From the NCBI GenBank assembly GCA_036872755.1, contig JAVHNS010000011.1, forward strand, positions 1,054,001 through 1,118,000: a stretch of 64,000 nt of DNA, given 5' to 3'. The notes beneath the pieces were generated by a model that saw only the letters and a program-made list of their open reading frames with translations, was not told the DNA's origin and did not search any database. Made by a program: the position numbers and the translations under genes. Origin of the DNA: Orbilia blumenaviensis (Eukaryota > Ascomycota > Orbiliomycetes > Orbiliales > Orbiliaceae). The first letter of the stretch is position 1, and every line of letters begins with the position of its first letter. Shown in pieces: positions 23,183 to 35,812 of this stretch.

Positions 23183-26100
23183 ATGTCGCTCTCACACACT
23201 TTCCCGCACTCCTCGGCGCCTTTGCGCACAATCCAGGAAGTTCAGTTTGGATTGTTGTCGCCGGAGGAAATCAAGGGGATGAGTGTCTGCCATATCGAAT
23301 TCCCGGAGACTATGGTATGGCTTGATACGTTTCCTGTAGTTTTACAATGTGCGCAGATTGCTAATTGAGCGGTTTCTACAGGACGAGTCTAAGTTGAGAC
23401 CTCGAGAACGCGGTCTCAATGACCCTCATATGGGTTCGATCGATAGATCCTTCAAGTGCGCTACTGTATGTCATGCTGATGCCATTCTGATGCCCACTCT
23501 CGCGGGTTTTTGTTCTACTTTCTAATCATTCCTGCTAGTGCGATGAAAATATGTCGGAATGTCCTGGACATTTCGGACATATCGAACTGGCCAAACCAGT
23601 TTTTCACATTGGTATGCTTATATCCCCTCGTCATCTTTGCAAGGGAAATGACTAACATTATCTCCCTTAGGTTTCATTACCAAAATCAAAAAGGTCTTAG
23701 AAACAGTTTGCTTTAACTGTGGCAAGATCCTGCTTGATGAAGTGAGTCTACCTTGAGGCTGGGTGGGCTCAAGCTTCGCGATCTGGAAAGGAACGCGATG
23801 CTTTATTCATTTCAAAGAACACTTTGGCTAACATCTGCATCTTGTGATGCGTGATATCAAAGAGCAATCCTCAATTCGTCGATGCAATGCGTATACGAGA
23901 TCCGAAGGCTCGTTTCAACGCTGTCTGGCGTATCTGTCGCGCCAAGAATGTTTGCGAGAGCGACGCCAATGAAGGCGAAGATGACGGGCCGAACGATGCA
24001 CTACCGGGCGAAGAGAAGGCTCGAAAGCACAAGCATGGCGGGTGCGGCAACGCCCAGCCCACTATCCGAAAGGATGGTCTCAAGCTTATCGGAACTTGGA
24101 AACCCAGCAAAGATGAAGACGAGGAAAATCCACAGCCGACAAAGCGTACTCTAACTCCACAGATGGTCCTTAACATATTTAAACACATTTCGGATGACGA
24201 GATAACCAAAATGGGTTTGAATAAGGATTATGCTCGGCCAGAATGGATGGTCATCACAGTCCTTGCAGTCCCACCACCCCCTGTTCGTCCTAGTATTTCT
24301 GTTGACGGCATGGGAGGTGGTGGAATGCGTGGCGAAGACGATTTGACCTTCAAGTTGGGCGATATTATCAAAGCAAACAACAATCTTCAGCGATGTGAGC
24401 AAGAGGGATCGCCTGCACACGTTGTTAATGAGTTCGAGTCGCTGCTGCAATTCCACGTTGCCACGTTCATGGACAATGATATCGCTGGTCAGCCACAGGC
24501 AGTTCAGAAATCTGGTAGACCTATTAAGTCGATCAGAGCTAGACTGAAGGGAAAGGAAGGTAGATTACGTGGTAACCTCATGGGAAAGCGTGTCGACTTT
24601 TCAGCCCGTACTGTCATTACTGGAGACCCCAACCTGTCTCTCGATGAAGTTGGTGTCCCGCGAAGCACCGCGAGGATTCTCACTTACCCAGAAACAGTTA
24701 CTCCATACAACATCAAGAAGCTCTCTGCATTGGTTAAGAACGGTCCAAATGAGCATCCTGGTGCCAAGTATGTGATCCGAGATACTGGGGAACGTATTGA
24801 TTTGAGACATCATAAGCGCGCTGGTGAAATCGCCTTACAATATGGTTGGAAGGTTGAGAGACACATCGTCGATGGTGATTTCGTCATTTTCAATCGTCAG
24901 CCCTCTCTCCACAAAGAATCTATGATGGGTAAGTTCCGAAAAACGCAGCATCTTGCCGGTACACATATCTAACATCATGAAGGTCACCGTGTTAGAGTCC
25001 TTCCCTATTCAACTTTCCGTCTCAACTTGTCGGTCACCTCCCCATACAACGCTGATTTCGACGGTGATGAAATGAACATGCACGTCCCACAGTCCGAAGA
25101 AACCAGAGCTGAAGTCAGTCAGCTTTGCATGGTCCCACTTCAGATTGTCTCCCCTCAAAGGAACGGTCCGTTGATGGGTATTGTGCAGGATACTCTTTGT
25201 GGTGTTTACAAGCTCTGTCGTCGTGACGTTTTCTTAGACAGGAACCAACTTATGAACGTTTTGTTGTGGGTTCCCGAGTGGGACGGCACGTTCCCTCCTC
25301 CGGCCATCGTTAAGCCATCCCCGAGATGGACCGGCAAGCAGCTCATCAGCATGGTTATTCCGAAGGGAATCAACCTTGTGAAGCCAGATAAGGAAGGCAT
25401 GAGCCCCCTTGCTGACACCGGTCTCTGTGTTACTGATGGCGAGTTGATGTTCGGTTTGTTCAGCAAGAAGTCTGTTGGTGCCTCTCAAGGTGGTATGATA
25501 CACACCATCTACAACGAAAAGGGATGGCAAACCTGTATGGGATTCTTTAATGGAACGCAGCGTGTGGTTAATTACTGGCTGCTCCATAACGGTTTCAGTA
25601 TTGGTATCGGCGACACTATCCCTGATGCGGCCACAATTCAGAAAATTCAGGATATCGTTACCCAGAGAAAGAGCGAGGTCGACGAGGTAACTAAAGCAGC
25701 CCAGGAGAACTTGCTTGAAGCATTACCTGGTATGAACATCAGAGAAACATTTGAAAACAAGGTGTCTCGATCCCTGAACTTGGCTCGTGACGATGCTGGT
25801 TCCGCGACTGAAAAGTCGTTGAAGGACTTGAATAACGCCATTCAGATGGCTCGTTCTGGTTCAAAGGGTTCAAACATCAATATTTCTCAGATGTCTGCCG
25901 TGGTCGGCCAACAGTCAGTCGAGGGAAAACGTATCCCATTCGGTTTCAAATACCGAACGTTGCCACATTTCACTAAAGACGATTACAGCCCGGAATCTCG
26001 TGGTTTTGTAGAAAACTCTTACCTCCGAGGTCTCACTCCGCAAGAATTCTTTTTCCACGCCATGGCTGGTCGTGAAGGTTTGATCGATACCGCTGTCAAG

Positions 26101-28828
26101 ACTGCCGAAACCGGATATATTCAGCGAAGATTGGTCAAGGCTCTGGAAGACGTCATGTGTAAATATGACGGAACTGTCAGAAATTCCCTCGGCGATATCA
26201 TCCAGTTTTGTTACGGCGAGGACGGTCTCGATGGACAGCATATGGAGCTCCAAAAAGTGGATATCATTACATGCGCAAACAAGGAACTCGAAAAGAAGTT
26301 CCGTGTTGATCTTATGGATCCTTCCATGTCCCTTTCTCCAGAGCATCTAGAGGTTGCGTCCGAGATTCAAGGTGATGCTGACATCCAAGTTGTCCTCGAC
26401 GAGGAATGGGAGCGGGTTCTCCACGCCCGGGAGACTGTCAGAGGTGTCGCGAAAGATGCTGATGACTCAATGCATCTGCCCATCAACGTCCTCCGTATTC
26501 TGGAAAATGCAAAATCGATCTTCCGTATCAAGAAAAATGGCCGTAGCGATCTTGAACCGGTTGAAACTGTCCACAAGATCAAACAGCTACTCGATGAACT
26601 TGTGGTCATTCGGGGGTCTGACCCAATTTCCATCGAAGCCCAATATAACGCAACCCTCCTTTTCCGCTCTCATCTGCAGGGCAGACTGGCCTTCAAGCGT
26701 CTTGTCATGGAATACCGCCTCACAAAGGTCGCCTTAGATTGGGTCATCGGAGAAATCAAGGCCCGTTTCGCAAAAGCTACCGCAAACCCCGGTGAGATGG
26801 TCGGTGTCTTGGCTGCGCAGTCTATCGGTGAACCAGCTACCCAGATGACGCTCAACACCTTCCATTTCGCTGGTGTGTCGTCCAAGAACGTTACCCTCGG
26901 TGTGCCACGTTTGAAAGAAATTCTGAACGTCGCTAAGAATATCAAAACTCCGTCCCTTACGGTTTATCAAGAGCCAGAACATATGTATAACCGTGAGAAG
27001 GCGAAGCTTCTACGAAGTGCCGTCGAACACACTACTCTCCGATCTGTTTGCGAGGCAACAGAAATTTACTTTGACCCAGAACCGAGGGATACTGTTATTG
27101 AAGCAGATAAGGATATAGTTGAAGCCTTCTTCTTCATGCCCGACGCTTCTGTGGAAGAGAGCATCGGAAGGCAGTCACCATGGGTCTTACGTATCATCAT
27201 CGACCGCAGAAAGATGATTGACAAGGGTTTGCGTATTGAAGATATTGCTGGTAAGATAATGGAAACCTACGAACGCGACCTCTTCGTCATTTTCAGCGAC
27301 AACAACGCAGACGAGCTGGTTATTCGCTGCAGACTCTTGATCGATCGAGAAGATAAGGAGGGTCTCGAAGAAGATCTGATGCTGAAGCGATTTGAGGCTC
27401 ACGTATTGGACGCTTTGACATTGAGAGGTGTCCAGGGTATCTCAAGAGCCTTCATCAACGAAAAGACCCGGGTCAAGGTCGATAATAACGGCGCTCTGCT
27501 CATGAACAGAAGTGAACCAGGCTGCGTTGAGTATGTCCTCGACACGAGCGGCACTAACCTAGCGGCAGTTCTTACTATTGACGGAGTTGATCCCACTCGT
27601 ACCTACTCGAATAATTTCGTTGAGGTTCTCGAAGTCTTCGGCATTGAGGCCACCAGAGGTGCGCTCCTCAAGGAGCTTACCCAAGTGTTGGCTTTCGATG
27701 GTTCTTACGTCAACCAGCGTCATTTGACCCTTCTTTGCGATGTCATGACTTCCCGTGGTCACTTGATGGCGATTACCCGACACGGTATCAACAGAGCGGA
27801 CACTGGTGCTCTCATGCGATGCTCTTTCGAAGAAACTGTGGAAATTCTCCTCGAAGCCGCCGCAGCCGGTGAACTTGATGACTGCCGCGGTATCTCCGAA
27901 AACGTCATGTTAGGTCAACTTGCCCCAATGGGTACCGGCGAATTCGATGTCTACCTTGACGAGCAGATGCTCAGCCAGCTCATCACAGACAATAGTAGAA
28001 CTGGAGCACCATTTGCCAACAAAGCGGATAGCGGCTTCGATGCTGGACAGATGACTCCCTACGATATTGGCTCTGGTTCCCCAGACCCGATGTATCTTGG
28101 TGCAGCTTCGCCTGGTTTCAACGTCTCTTTCTCCCCTATGGTTCAATCAGGAAACGACTACGAACCTCCAAGCTACCCAATGGGAGAGCCCTTTGGTGGA
28201 ACCACCCCAAGAAGCCCTTTTGGAATGGCTGCCTCCCCTGGATACTCCCCTGCCTCGCCAAACTACTCCCCAACGTCCCCACGTATGGCTACCAGCCCAG
28301 GCTTTGCAGGTGGTCTTGGGTTCTCTCCTGCCAGCCCGGCATACTCCCCAACATCCCCTGCCTACTCTCCTACATCTCCCTCCATGGCTGGTGGTGCTTA
28401 CGGAACTTCCCCAACTTCCCCAAGCTACTCACCCACTTCTCCAAGTTATTCGCCCACTTCGCCATCGTTCTCTCCGACTAGCCCGTCATACAGTCCCACC
28501 TCACCAGCGTATAGTCCTACGTCACCGCAGTACAGTCCGACGAGTCCACAGTTCAATGGTGGTGGTGGAACTACGAACTTTAGCCCTACTTCGCCTACAA
28601 GTCCTAGTTACAGCCCAACGTATGTTTTTCAAATAAAAACGCCTTTCTCTTACCAAATACTAATCAATGGTTCAAACCAGGTCCCCTCAATACTCGCCTA
28701 CCAGTCCAAACGCCTACTCACCCACATCGCCACAATTCGCTACCCCTGGATCCCCCGGTGGTGCTGCGCCATATAGCATCGCATCGCCAATCTGGAGTCC
28801 TTCTAGCCCAAGATTCTCTCCAAAGTAA
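23183..28828 (+). CDS. RPB1: RNA polymerase II largest subunit Rpb1
   Basis: Exons 23183-23314, 23382-23465, 23539-23611, 23671-23741, 23863-24928, 24983-28619 and 28681-28828; 1736 aa. Zinc-binding residues occur in [14 protein letters not shown] and in the CFNCGK stretch. The catalytic Mg site [12 protein letters not shown] is in exon 6, as are bridge-helix/trigger-loop sequences ([21 protein letters not shown]). The C-terminal domain is a run of YSPTSPS heptads, many degenerate, broken by Gly-rich inserts. This is the catalytic subunit of nuclear Pol II; the CTD is phosphorylated to couple transcription, capping and splicing. Introns cluster in the first 0.8 kb plus one inside the CTD. The last exon as given stops at TAA 28826-28828, which overlaps a good donor; an eighth exon ending at 28911 is possible. 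Confidence 0.97.
28230..28790 (+). repeat. RPB1 CTD heptad-repeat region
   Basis: Repeated 21-nt units coding YSPTSPx-like heptads, interrupted by two Gly-rich inserts (near 28305 and 28555) and by the 61-nt intron 28620-28680. Units vary in synonymous codons, so this is an old array and not a recent expansion. Confidence 0.9.
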
Positions 28829-29544
28829 GATTCACGCCTTCAGACAGTATATATATCAGTACTAATGCGAGAAATAGTTCTTCAAGGGATCCACCGGCGC
28901 GCAGTGGTTAATTGGAATGGTCCTGGAAAGGCACCGTGTAGACTGATGGACGAGGCTTTCTCGGCTTTTTTCCTATGGTTTGCAGTGATTTCTAATTTCC
29001 TCCTTTTCCTCTTTCAAAACGATAAATATAGCTCCTGTCGTACGTCTTTACTCTAACGAATTTTTTTTTTGAATTTTTTTTGAAAAAAGAAACGAAATGA
29101 ATGCTTGCCGCTCGCAGTGTTCCTAGCTTGCCTTCTGAAGACGACTGAAATGGCGGCTGGTACCCGGTCCCGTTCATAGAAACAATCCGACTCAGTTGAA
29201 GCAGAAGAAGGAAAAAAAACCTATTCTCTAAAAAAATACCATCCGTTTTTGTCCCATGTTTTCTACAGCGCTGCTTTAATGTTTTTAATACTTATTTCTA
29301 CTCGTTCGCAATTGGTGTGTAGAAAATAACGCTTGTTTATTACTTCCCTTATCCGTTTCCCTATTACCCTGCTGTATTTTCGTGCACTCCAATGCAGAAT
29401 GGTGGGGGTATGCGGGGAGGCGAGACACTTAACTTCCGCATGAGACAGATTGTATAATAGATTTTTGTTTGGCGACTGATCTAAGTCGATTTAGGATTTG
29501 GAGGTTAGAAATATAGAAAGAAATGAAGGGGGAAAAAATAGTAT

Positions 29545-29584
<40 letters not shown>

Positions 29585-30157
29585 AAACAAAATCTTTAGG
29601 AAGCTCAATATGCCATCTCAACGTGCCAGGACAAATATAAACCGTCGACGGCGTGGGGTTATGTCAGCGATGCAAGCGATGGGATGGCCCATCGCCTCGA
29701 TTTAACCTGTTCAGGCAATCCGCCGATTGCGGACCTTCTTCTTTTCGCCAATCGATAAAAAAAAGAAGAGGAAGCCAAAGTACCGCACAGCATTGTGCAT
29801 TTCATAGCGGGCCGAAAGGACAGGGTCATAACCGGTTAGCAGTGGTCTTAGCCTATTCATCTCGTTTTCGATATTACAAAGAGTTATTAAGCCCCTCTCC
29901 CGACGACGAATTGAATTTGGAGGTTTCAGTGTATGACTCCCAAATTTTTTTAAAGCTCCAAAGTTTGGTTGTCGCCGTTTGTTCGAATCGGTTTAAATTG
30001 AGGACCACCATTTTTTCTTCCTTCGAGAATTTGAACAAACAACCATCCAACATTTATAACGCCGCAAACATTTTCTCCGTCTTTTACTACTACTATTCCT
30101 TCAGCCTTGTACGCATCGTGAACTGTATCGGCATCAATATCGTTAAATTATACAAAA
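28829..30157. other. intergenic region RPB1-LYS1 with 30-T homopolymer
   Basis: 1.3 kb holding the RPB1 3' region and the LYS1 promoter. A run of 30 T lies at 29550-29579. The TGACTC site at 29934 is listed separately. The frame at 29653-30186 has no recognisable product. Confidence 0.55.
29934..29939 (+). promoter_or_regulatory. TGACTC site, candidate Cpc1/Gcn4 element
   Basis: Exact core of the Gcn4/Cpc1 binding site, 219 bp upstream of the LYS1 ATG. Lysine biosynthetic genes are classical targets of cross-pathway control, so the position fits. A 6-mer alone can occur by chance. Confidence 0.5.
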
Positions 30158-31663
<1,506 letters not shown>

Positions 31664-32968
31664 ATATTCCATATCTATGTAGTGATTAACTAGATGTATA
31701 GCACACGTACATCTATGAATTTTACATATAGACCGACCGACCGAGTGAGTCGAATATATTGGTTCATGTATTTTATGGCACACTATACAATATGAAGCTT
31801 GCAGATTTCCCCCATACTATTTGGTGGTGTAAATATGTCGTATAAGATAGACTTTAATTCTCGATTTAAGCTACACCACCACCAGTTCATAATTTCGTTC
31901 ACATTACACCCATGCAAATTTCGGTTACCGGAGCGAGTTTACTAGTATCTAGGGCGTGGCTTTACATATAGCACTTTGATTATGACTAATAGACAATTCG
32001 CATAGTATAGCCTTAAAAGAGCCGAAACGTTCCTGGGTTTGTCGTACCCGTACCGCCTGCAATTGTAATGATAGATAGAGTATACACCTTGGCACCCGCC
32101 AGGCCCTTGTGCGGGATTGGTGTCAGTTCCTGACTACCTGGATTTCGCATATTCCTATACCATACCGAAATGGGGAAGTCATATCCGAAGCATTCCTCGA
32201 TCCTTCGAGGCCGCGAGGACCATATCCAGAATCGATCACGGCGACCTGTTTATATATCCAATCATCGATCAACACATGTGCACATGTGTGAATTTCATGG
32301 TGTTCCAATTGCATGCTAATTGCAGAGTGTTCAGGACATTTCCAGTCCAGTTACGGACCAGAAATGGACTCTGGAAACACCCGTGCTAGTCTGTTTTTCT
32401 TAGAAGACGGTATCTGGATGGTGTACTTAGCGCTTATCAACTAAGTGTGATTTGCAGCCCCTCTTTCAAAATAGTCAAAGTTGGAGGATTTATGTAGGAC
32501 AGGTACCATCCTACATGAAAGGATCCGAAGACATATTTGTAACATAGGCCGTTGATTGGTCAATACATATAGAAATGGTCGCCAACCTGCAGTTGCGGGC
32601 ATTGTTTTCCAACTTCATCTTTCTTTCTACTGACAATATTCGATAATAAAATTTGCTGCTTGCCGCTATTCCGGGCAGTATCACATCAAAATATCAATCC
32701 TGATTCCTGATTCGAATTCCTGATCCTGGTTTTGATATCCATTCGGTTAATTACCTCAAATCTCATGCCTACATTATTCCTATCCACCGTTCCTGAATCC
32801 TGAGTCGATATAGGATTGAGAACGGAACCTACCGCAGTTTCGAAACAAACCAACATCCTCTAGAACATATCCGGAGCAGGCCAATATAAATACCACTACC
32901 TTCTCCCTCCCCTCTACAAGAAAAAAAAATAAAAAAACCTTGGAAAGCAAAGACATATCGGTACAAAA
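31664..32968. other. intergenic region
   Basis: 1.3 kb between LYS1 and a small secreted-protein gene. Overlapping short frames near 32110-32390 on both strands have no coding character. The 3' end carries the promoter of the next gene. Confidence 0.5.
32885..32892 (+). promoter_or_regulatory. TATA box TATAAATA
   Basis: Consensus TATA element 77 bp upstream of the ATG of the small secreted-protein gene, preceded by CCAA and followed by a CT-rich stretch. Confidence 0.5.
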
Positions 32969-33205
32969 ATGCATACACCAACCATCACCACCTTTACAAT
33001 ACTCGTCTCCTCCGCTCTCGTCTTCGCGGTTCCGGTTCCAATTCCAGTCGGAGACGCCGCTGCGATACCCAAGATGGCTCAAGACGGGTTTGTGAACAAA
33101 CCCATACCCAGGGCTAAGCCCAAGATTATTGAACGGTCCAATCAAGATAGTGGTCGCACTGGTATGGCGGCAGGTTTCTTGGATACTTTTTCTGGGGTTT
33201 ATTAA
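32969..33205 (+). CDS. small secreted protein
   Basis: Single-exon frame of 78 aa. The first 20 residues form a classical signal peptide (TITTFTILVSSALVFA, cleavage likely before VPVPIP). The mature part of about 58 residues is Pro/Lys-rich at first (KPIPRAKPK), has no cysteine, and ends GFLDTFSGVY. A TATA box stands 77 bp upstream and the ATG context is AAAATG. No family is recognised. The absence of cysteines argues against a disulfide-rich effector; a processed peptide or wall-associated peptide is possible. It could be a chance frame, but signal peptide plus TATA box support it. Confidence 0.5.
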   Translation: MHTPTITTFTILVSSALVFAVPVPIPVGDAAAIPKMAQDGFVNKPIPRAKPKIIERSNQDSGRTGMAAGFLDTFSGVY

Positions 33206-35812
33206 CGAGTTTTTTTCTTTCTCTCTCTCTGCGTTATAAGATCTTAGGTTTGAAATGGGTTAGTAGTCAATGTGTATATAGCTTGTAGTAATTTACTTTA
33301 TGCCGAATGGTTTTGGGTTAGGGGAGCGTCATGGCGTTTGAGCAATTCCGACGGTGTATGTAACCTCTGTTTCTTCGATACATGATGTTTGTCACGAACT
33401 TTCTTATGTATATAAATTGAACCCTTCTTAGTTGGGGTGAGGCACACTACTCCCTCCGGATTTTTGTGATACCAACGGACTCCCATCAAGTTGGTTTTGG
33501 TTTTATCTGGAGCCTTCTGCAGGGTATACATGGTGGGGGTCACCCTATAACAGTGTTGATATTTAACCTATTTAGGCCTCCAAAATACACTACCCAAACT
33601 TCACTCCACAAGATTACCTCCACTATAATGAATTTGAACAAGTTCATGTTAGGATTATCGAAATATTCTAAGCCTATAGAAAAAAATTTAAATAATTTGA
33701 AAAATAAAATAGATGAAATTTTCATGAAGTAGTTGAGTTGCATAGAGATCATTGTTGCTCTAGCTTTTGTTGCAATTTAATTTTGTATTCAACACCCACA
33801 CTGTCAGCGACTCCCTGGCTTACATACCTTCTAATTGATCGATCGTCGCATCAATATTCTAAGCTCTGAACTCTCATATCGGCCATCTCCTCCTTTCGTT
33901 TTTTATTTTCTTTACGAATTTCTTCATCGAATAGGACTCCGCCGGATTCCACTTGTTGGAATCTGGGCGGACGCACTGTCGACGTCACAAGTGCACGAGT
34001 CAGCAGCTCACTCTGCGTAGATCTACCCATAATACAAATATTCAAAGTCGCACAAGATCAGTACTAGGATAACCCACCAATCTTGTGAGAAGCTCAGTAC
34101 CGCAATCTATTAGTATGCCCGTACAAGCTTTTCGAAGTTTCAGTGGATCCAATATCTGCTGTGTTCTCGAACATCTGGATTTCGAGGCTCGTGTTGTATT
34201 GAAAGTATGTGAAACAAAATCCGGCGTCCCCGGTTGTAGCACGTGAGAGTCTTAATATCAGTGTGAACCAACTGAACTTAGCTTTTCGTTTTCTTCACAT
34301 GTGATGGAATTCCACGAATTGATTTTTTTTTTTTTTTTTTTTTTCCCCTTCCCGCTCCGAAGAAAATGTTTAAACGGATGCTGGAACCTAAATTTTTTTT
34401 TTTTGATTTGATTTGCTTCGTCGGGAATATATCTGCGTAGGGCTAGTAGTGTTTTACCCACGACCAGGTAACCTATTCCGAAAAGTCGACACTCCCACGC
34501 CCGAGGACCCGAGTCAGGGGGGATCAATATTAAATTCCTCTCCCTCGGCTCCATTTGCTTTTAGGAATTTTTGTTTGTATGGCGAGCGGCGACTTGATAC
34601 AGCTGCAGCTTCAACGTACCACATGCATCATGCCGTGGAGCGTGTCTCTGTATGATTTGAACACCGAGAGTACACATCTGTAACGTTAACTGGCCATGTA
34701 TACGTAGTCGCGGGGCTCCGGGAAACATGCGCCGATGTCACTTTTTTTTTTTTACGACTGCAAACATTTGGTATTGATATTTCATATTTCATATTGATTC
34801 TTCATCTAGATACTTTCTTTCCTATCATACCCCCCCCCTTAACGTCTTCTTCTGTTTCAATGACGATAAAAAGTCACCATATCGTACAGAACGCACTAGC
34901 AACTATGACTAAACAATAAGAGAGAGAACAAAAAAAAAAAACAATAACGGTAGCAATAAACGATAATAGAAGAAAATGAAATCGCCAGAAACACCGAAGG
35001 AGTTGCGCATTTGCATAGGATTGCGAAAAGCGATGATAGTTAACAAAAAACGTAAAAAATCAGAATGTAATTGTTCCTTGCAGTCATCTTGTTAAAAAAA
35101 GAAGTTTTGACTGCTTTCCCACCCTTTCTTTCTGCTGGATGCCTATTTAGACATCGCCTTGTTAGTTTCCCCTCCTCTTTATATCAATCGGATCAGATGT
35201 TGAATTCCTTGAAGAAAAACGTGTGTATATAAAAAAATTGAAAGCATGTTGAAACGCCAATGAGTATGATGAAATGATGGTTTGGGTAAAAAAAAAATAA
35301 TAAGAAATATGGTTGTAAAAGAGGTAAGGGGAAAACTTGGAGGTGTGTGGGTTTGGAAAAGGGGAAGATGATGAATCTATCATTTCGACTTTTTTTTCGC
35401 CAGAATGCTCCAGACAAAAGGACCGCAACCCTGTAGGTTATTTGAAGAGTAGGCAAGATATAAAAAAACGAAAGCGCAAAAGCGAATAATAACAATAAAA
35501 AAAAGAGAGAACACCGATGCAATGCAGGTGAAGATAGGATAATAAAAGAGTAAAAAGGGAGTGCGCGAACCATTCTCATGAAGTAAAAAGAAGTCTGCCA
35601 ACAACAGCAAAATAAATCGTAGCAACAGGAGCAAGAAAACAAAGAACGCTATCAATACTTGCCCATAACATATACACCCTTTCTCGCACTCCGAGCTTCT
35701 GTTCGCCCGCTATTTACACACCCTCCACCTTCTCCGGCTTCCTGGCATAAAGAAACCACAGCCCCCGTTCGGGTATGCACGCCACAATCCCTCTTCGGAT
35801 CACATCAACTCT
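33206..35812. other. long intergenic region with homopolymers
   Basis: 2.6 kb without a supported gene. It includes an AT-rich patch at about 33600-33735, T-runs at 34322-34344 and 34392-34404, a C-run near 34830, and an A-rich stretch at 34920-35640 that on the minus strand is probably the lipin 3' flank. The low-complexity minus-strand frames at 35162-35655 (Phe/Leu-rich) reflect the T-rich complement. Confidence 0.5.

Noticed and set aside
28067..28636. 189-codon frame in the RPB1 CTD region
   Set aside because: Out-of-frame reading of Ser/Pro heptad repeats (gives Leu/Pro/His-rich text).
35162..35655. Overlapping Phe/Leu-rich minus-strand frames downstream of lipin
   Set aside because: Low-complexity translation of T-rich sequence; more likely 3' flanking DNA.
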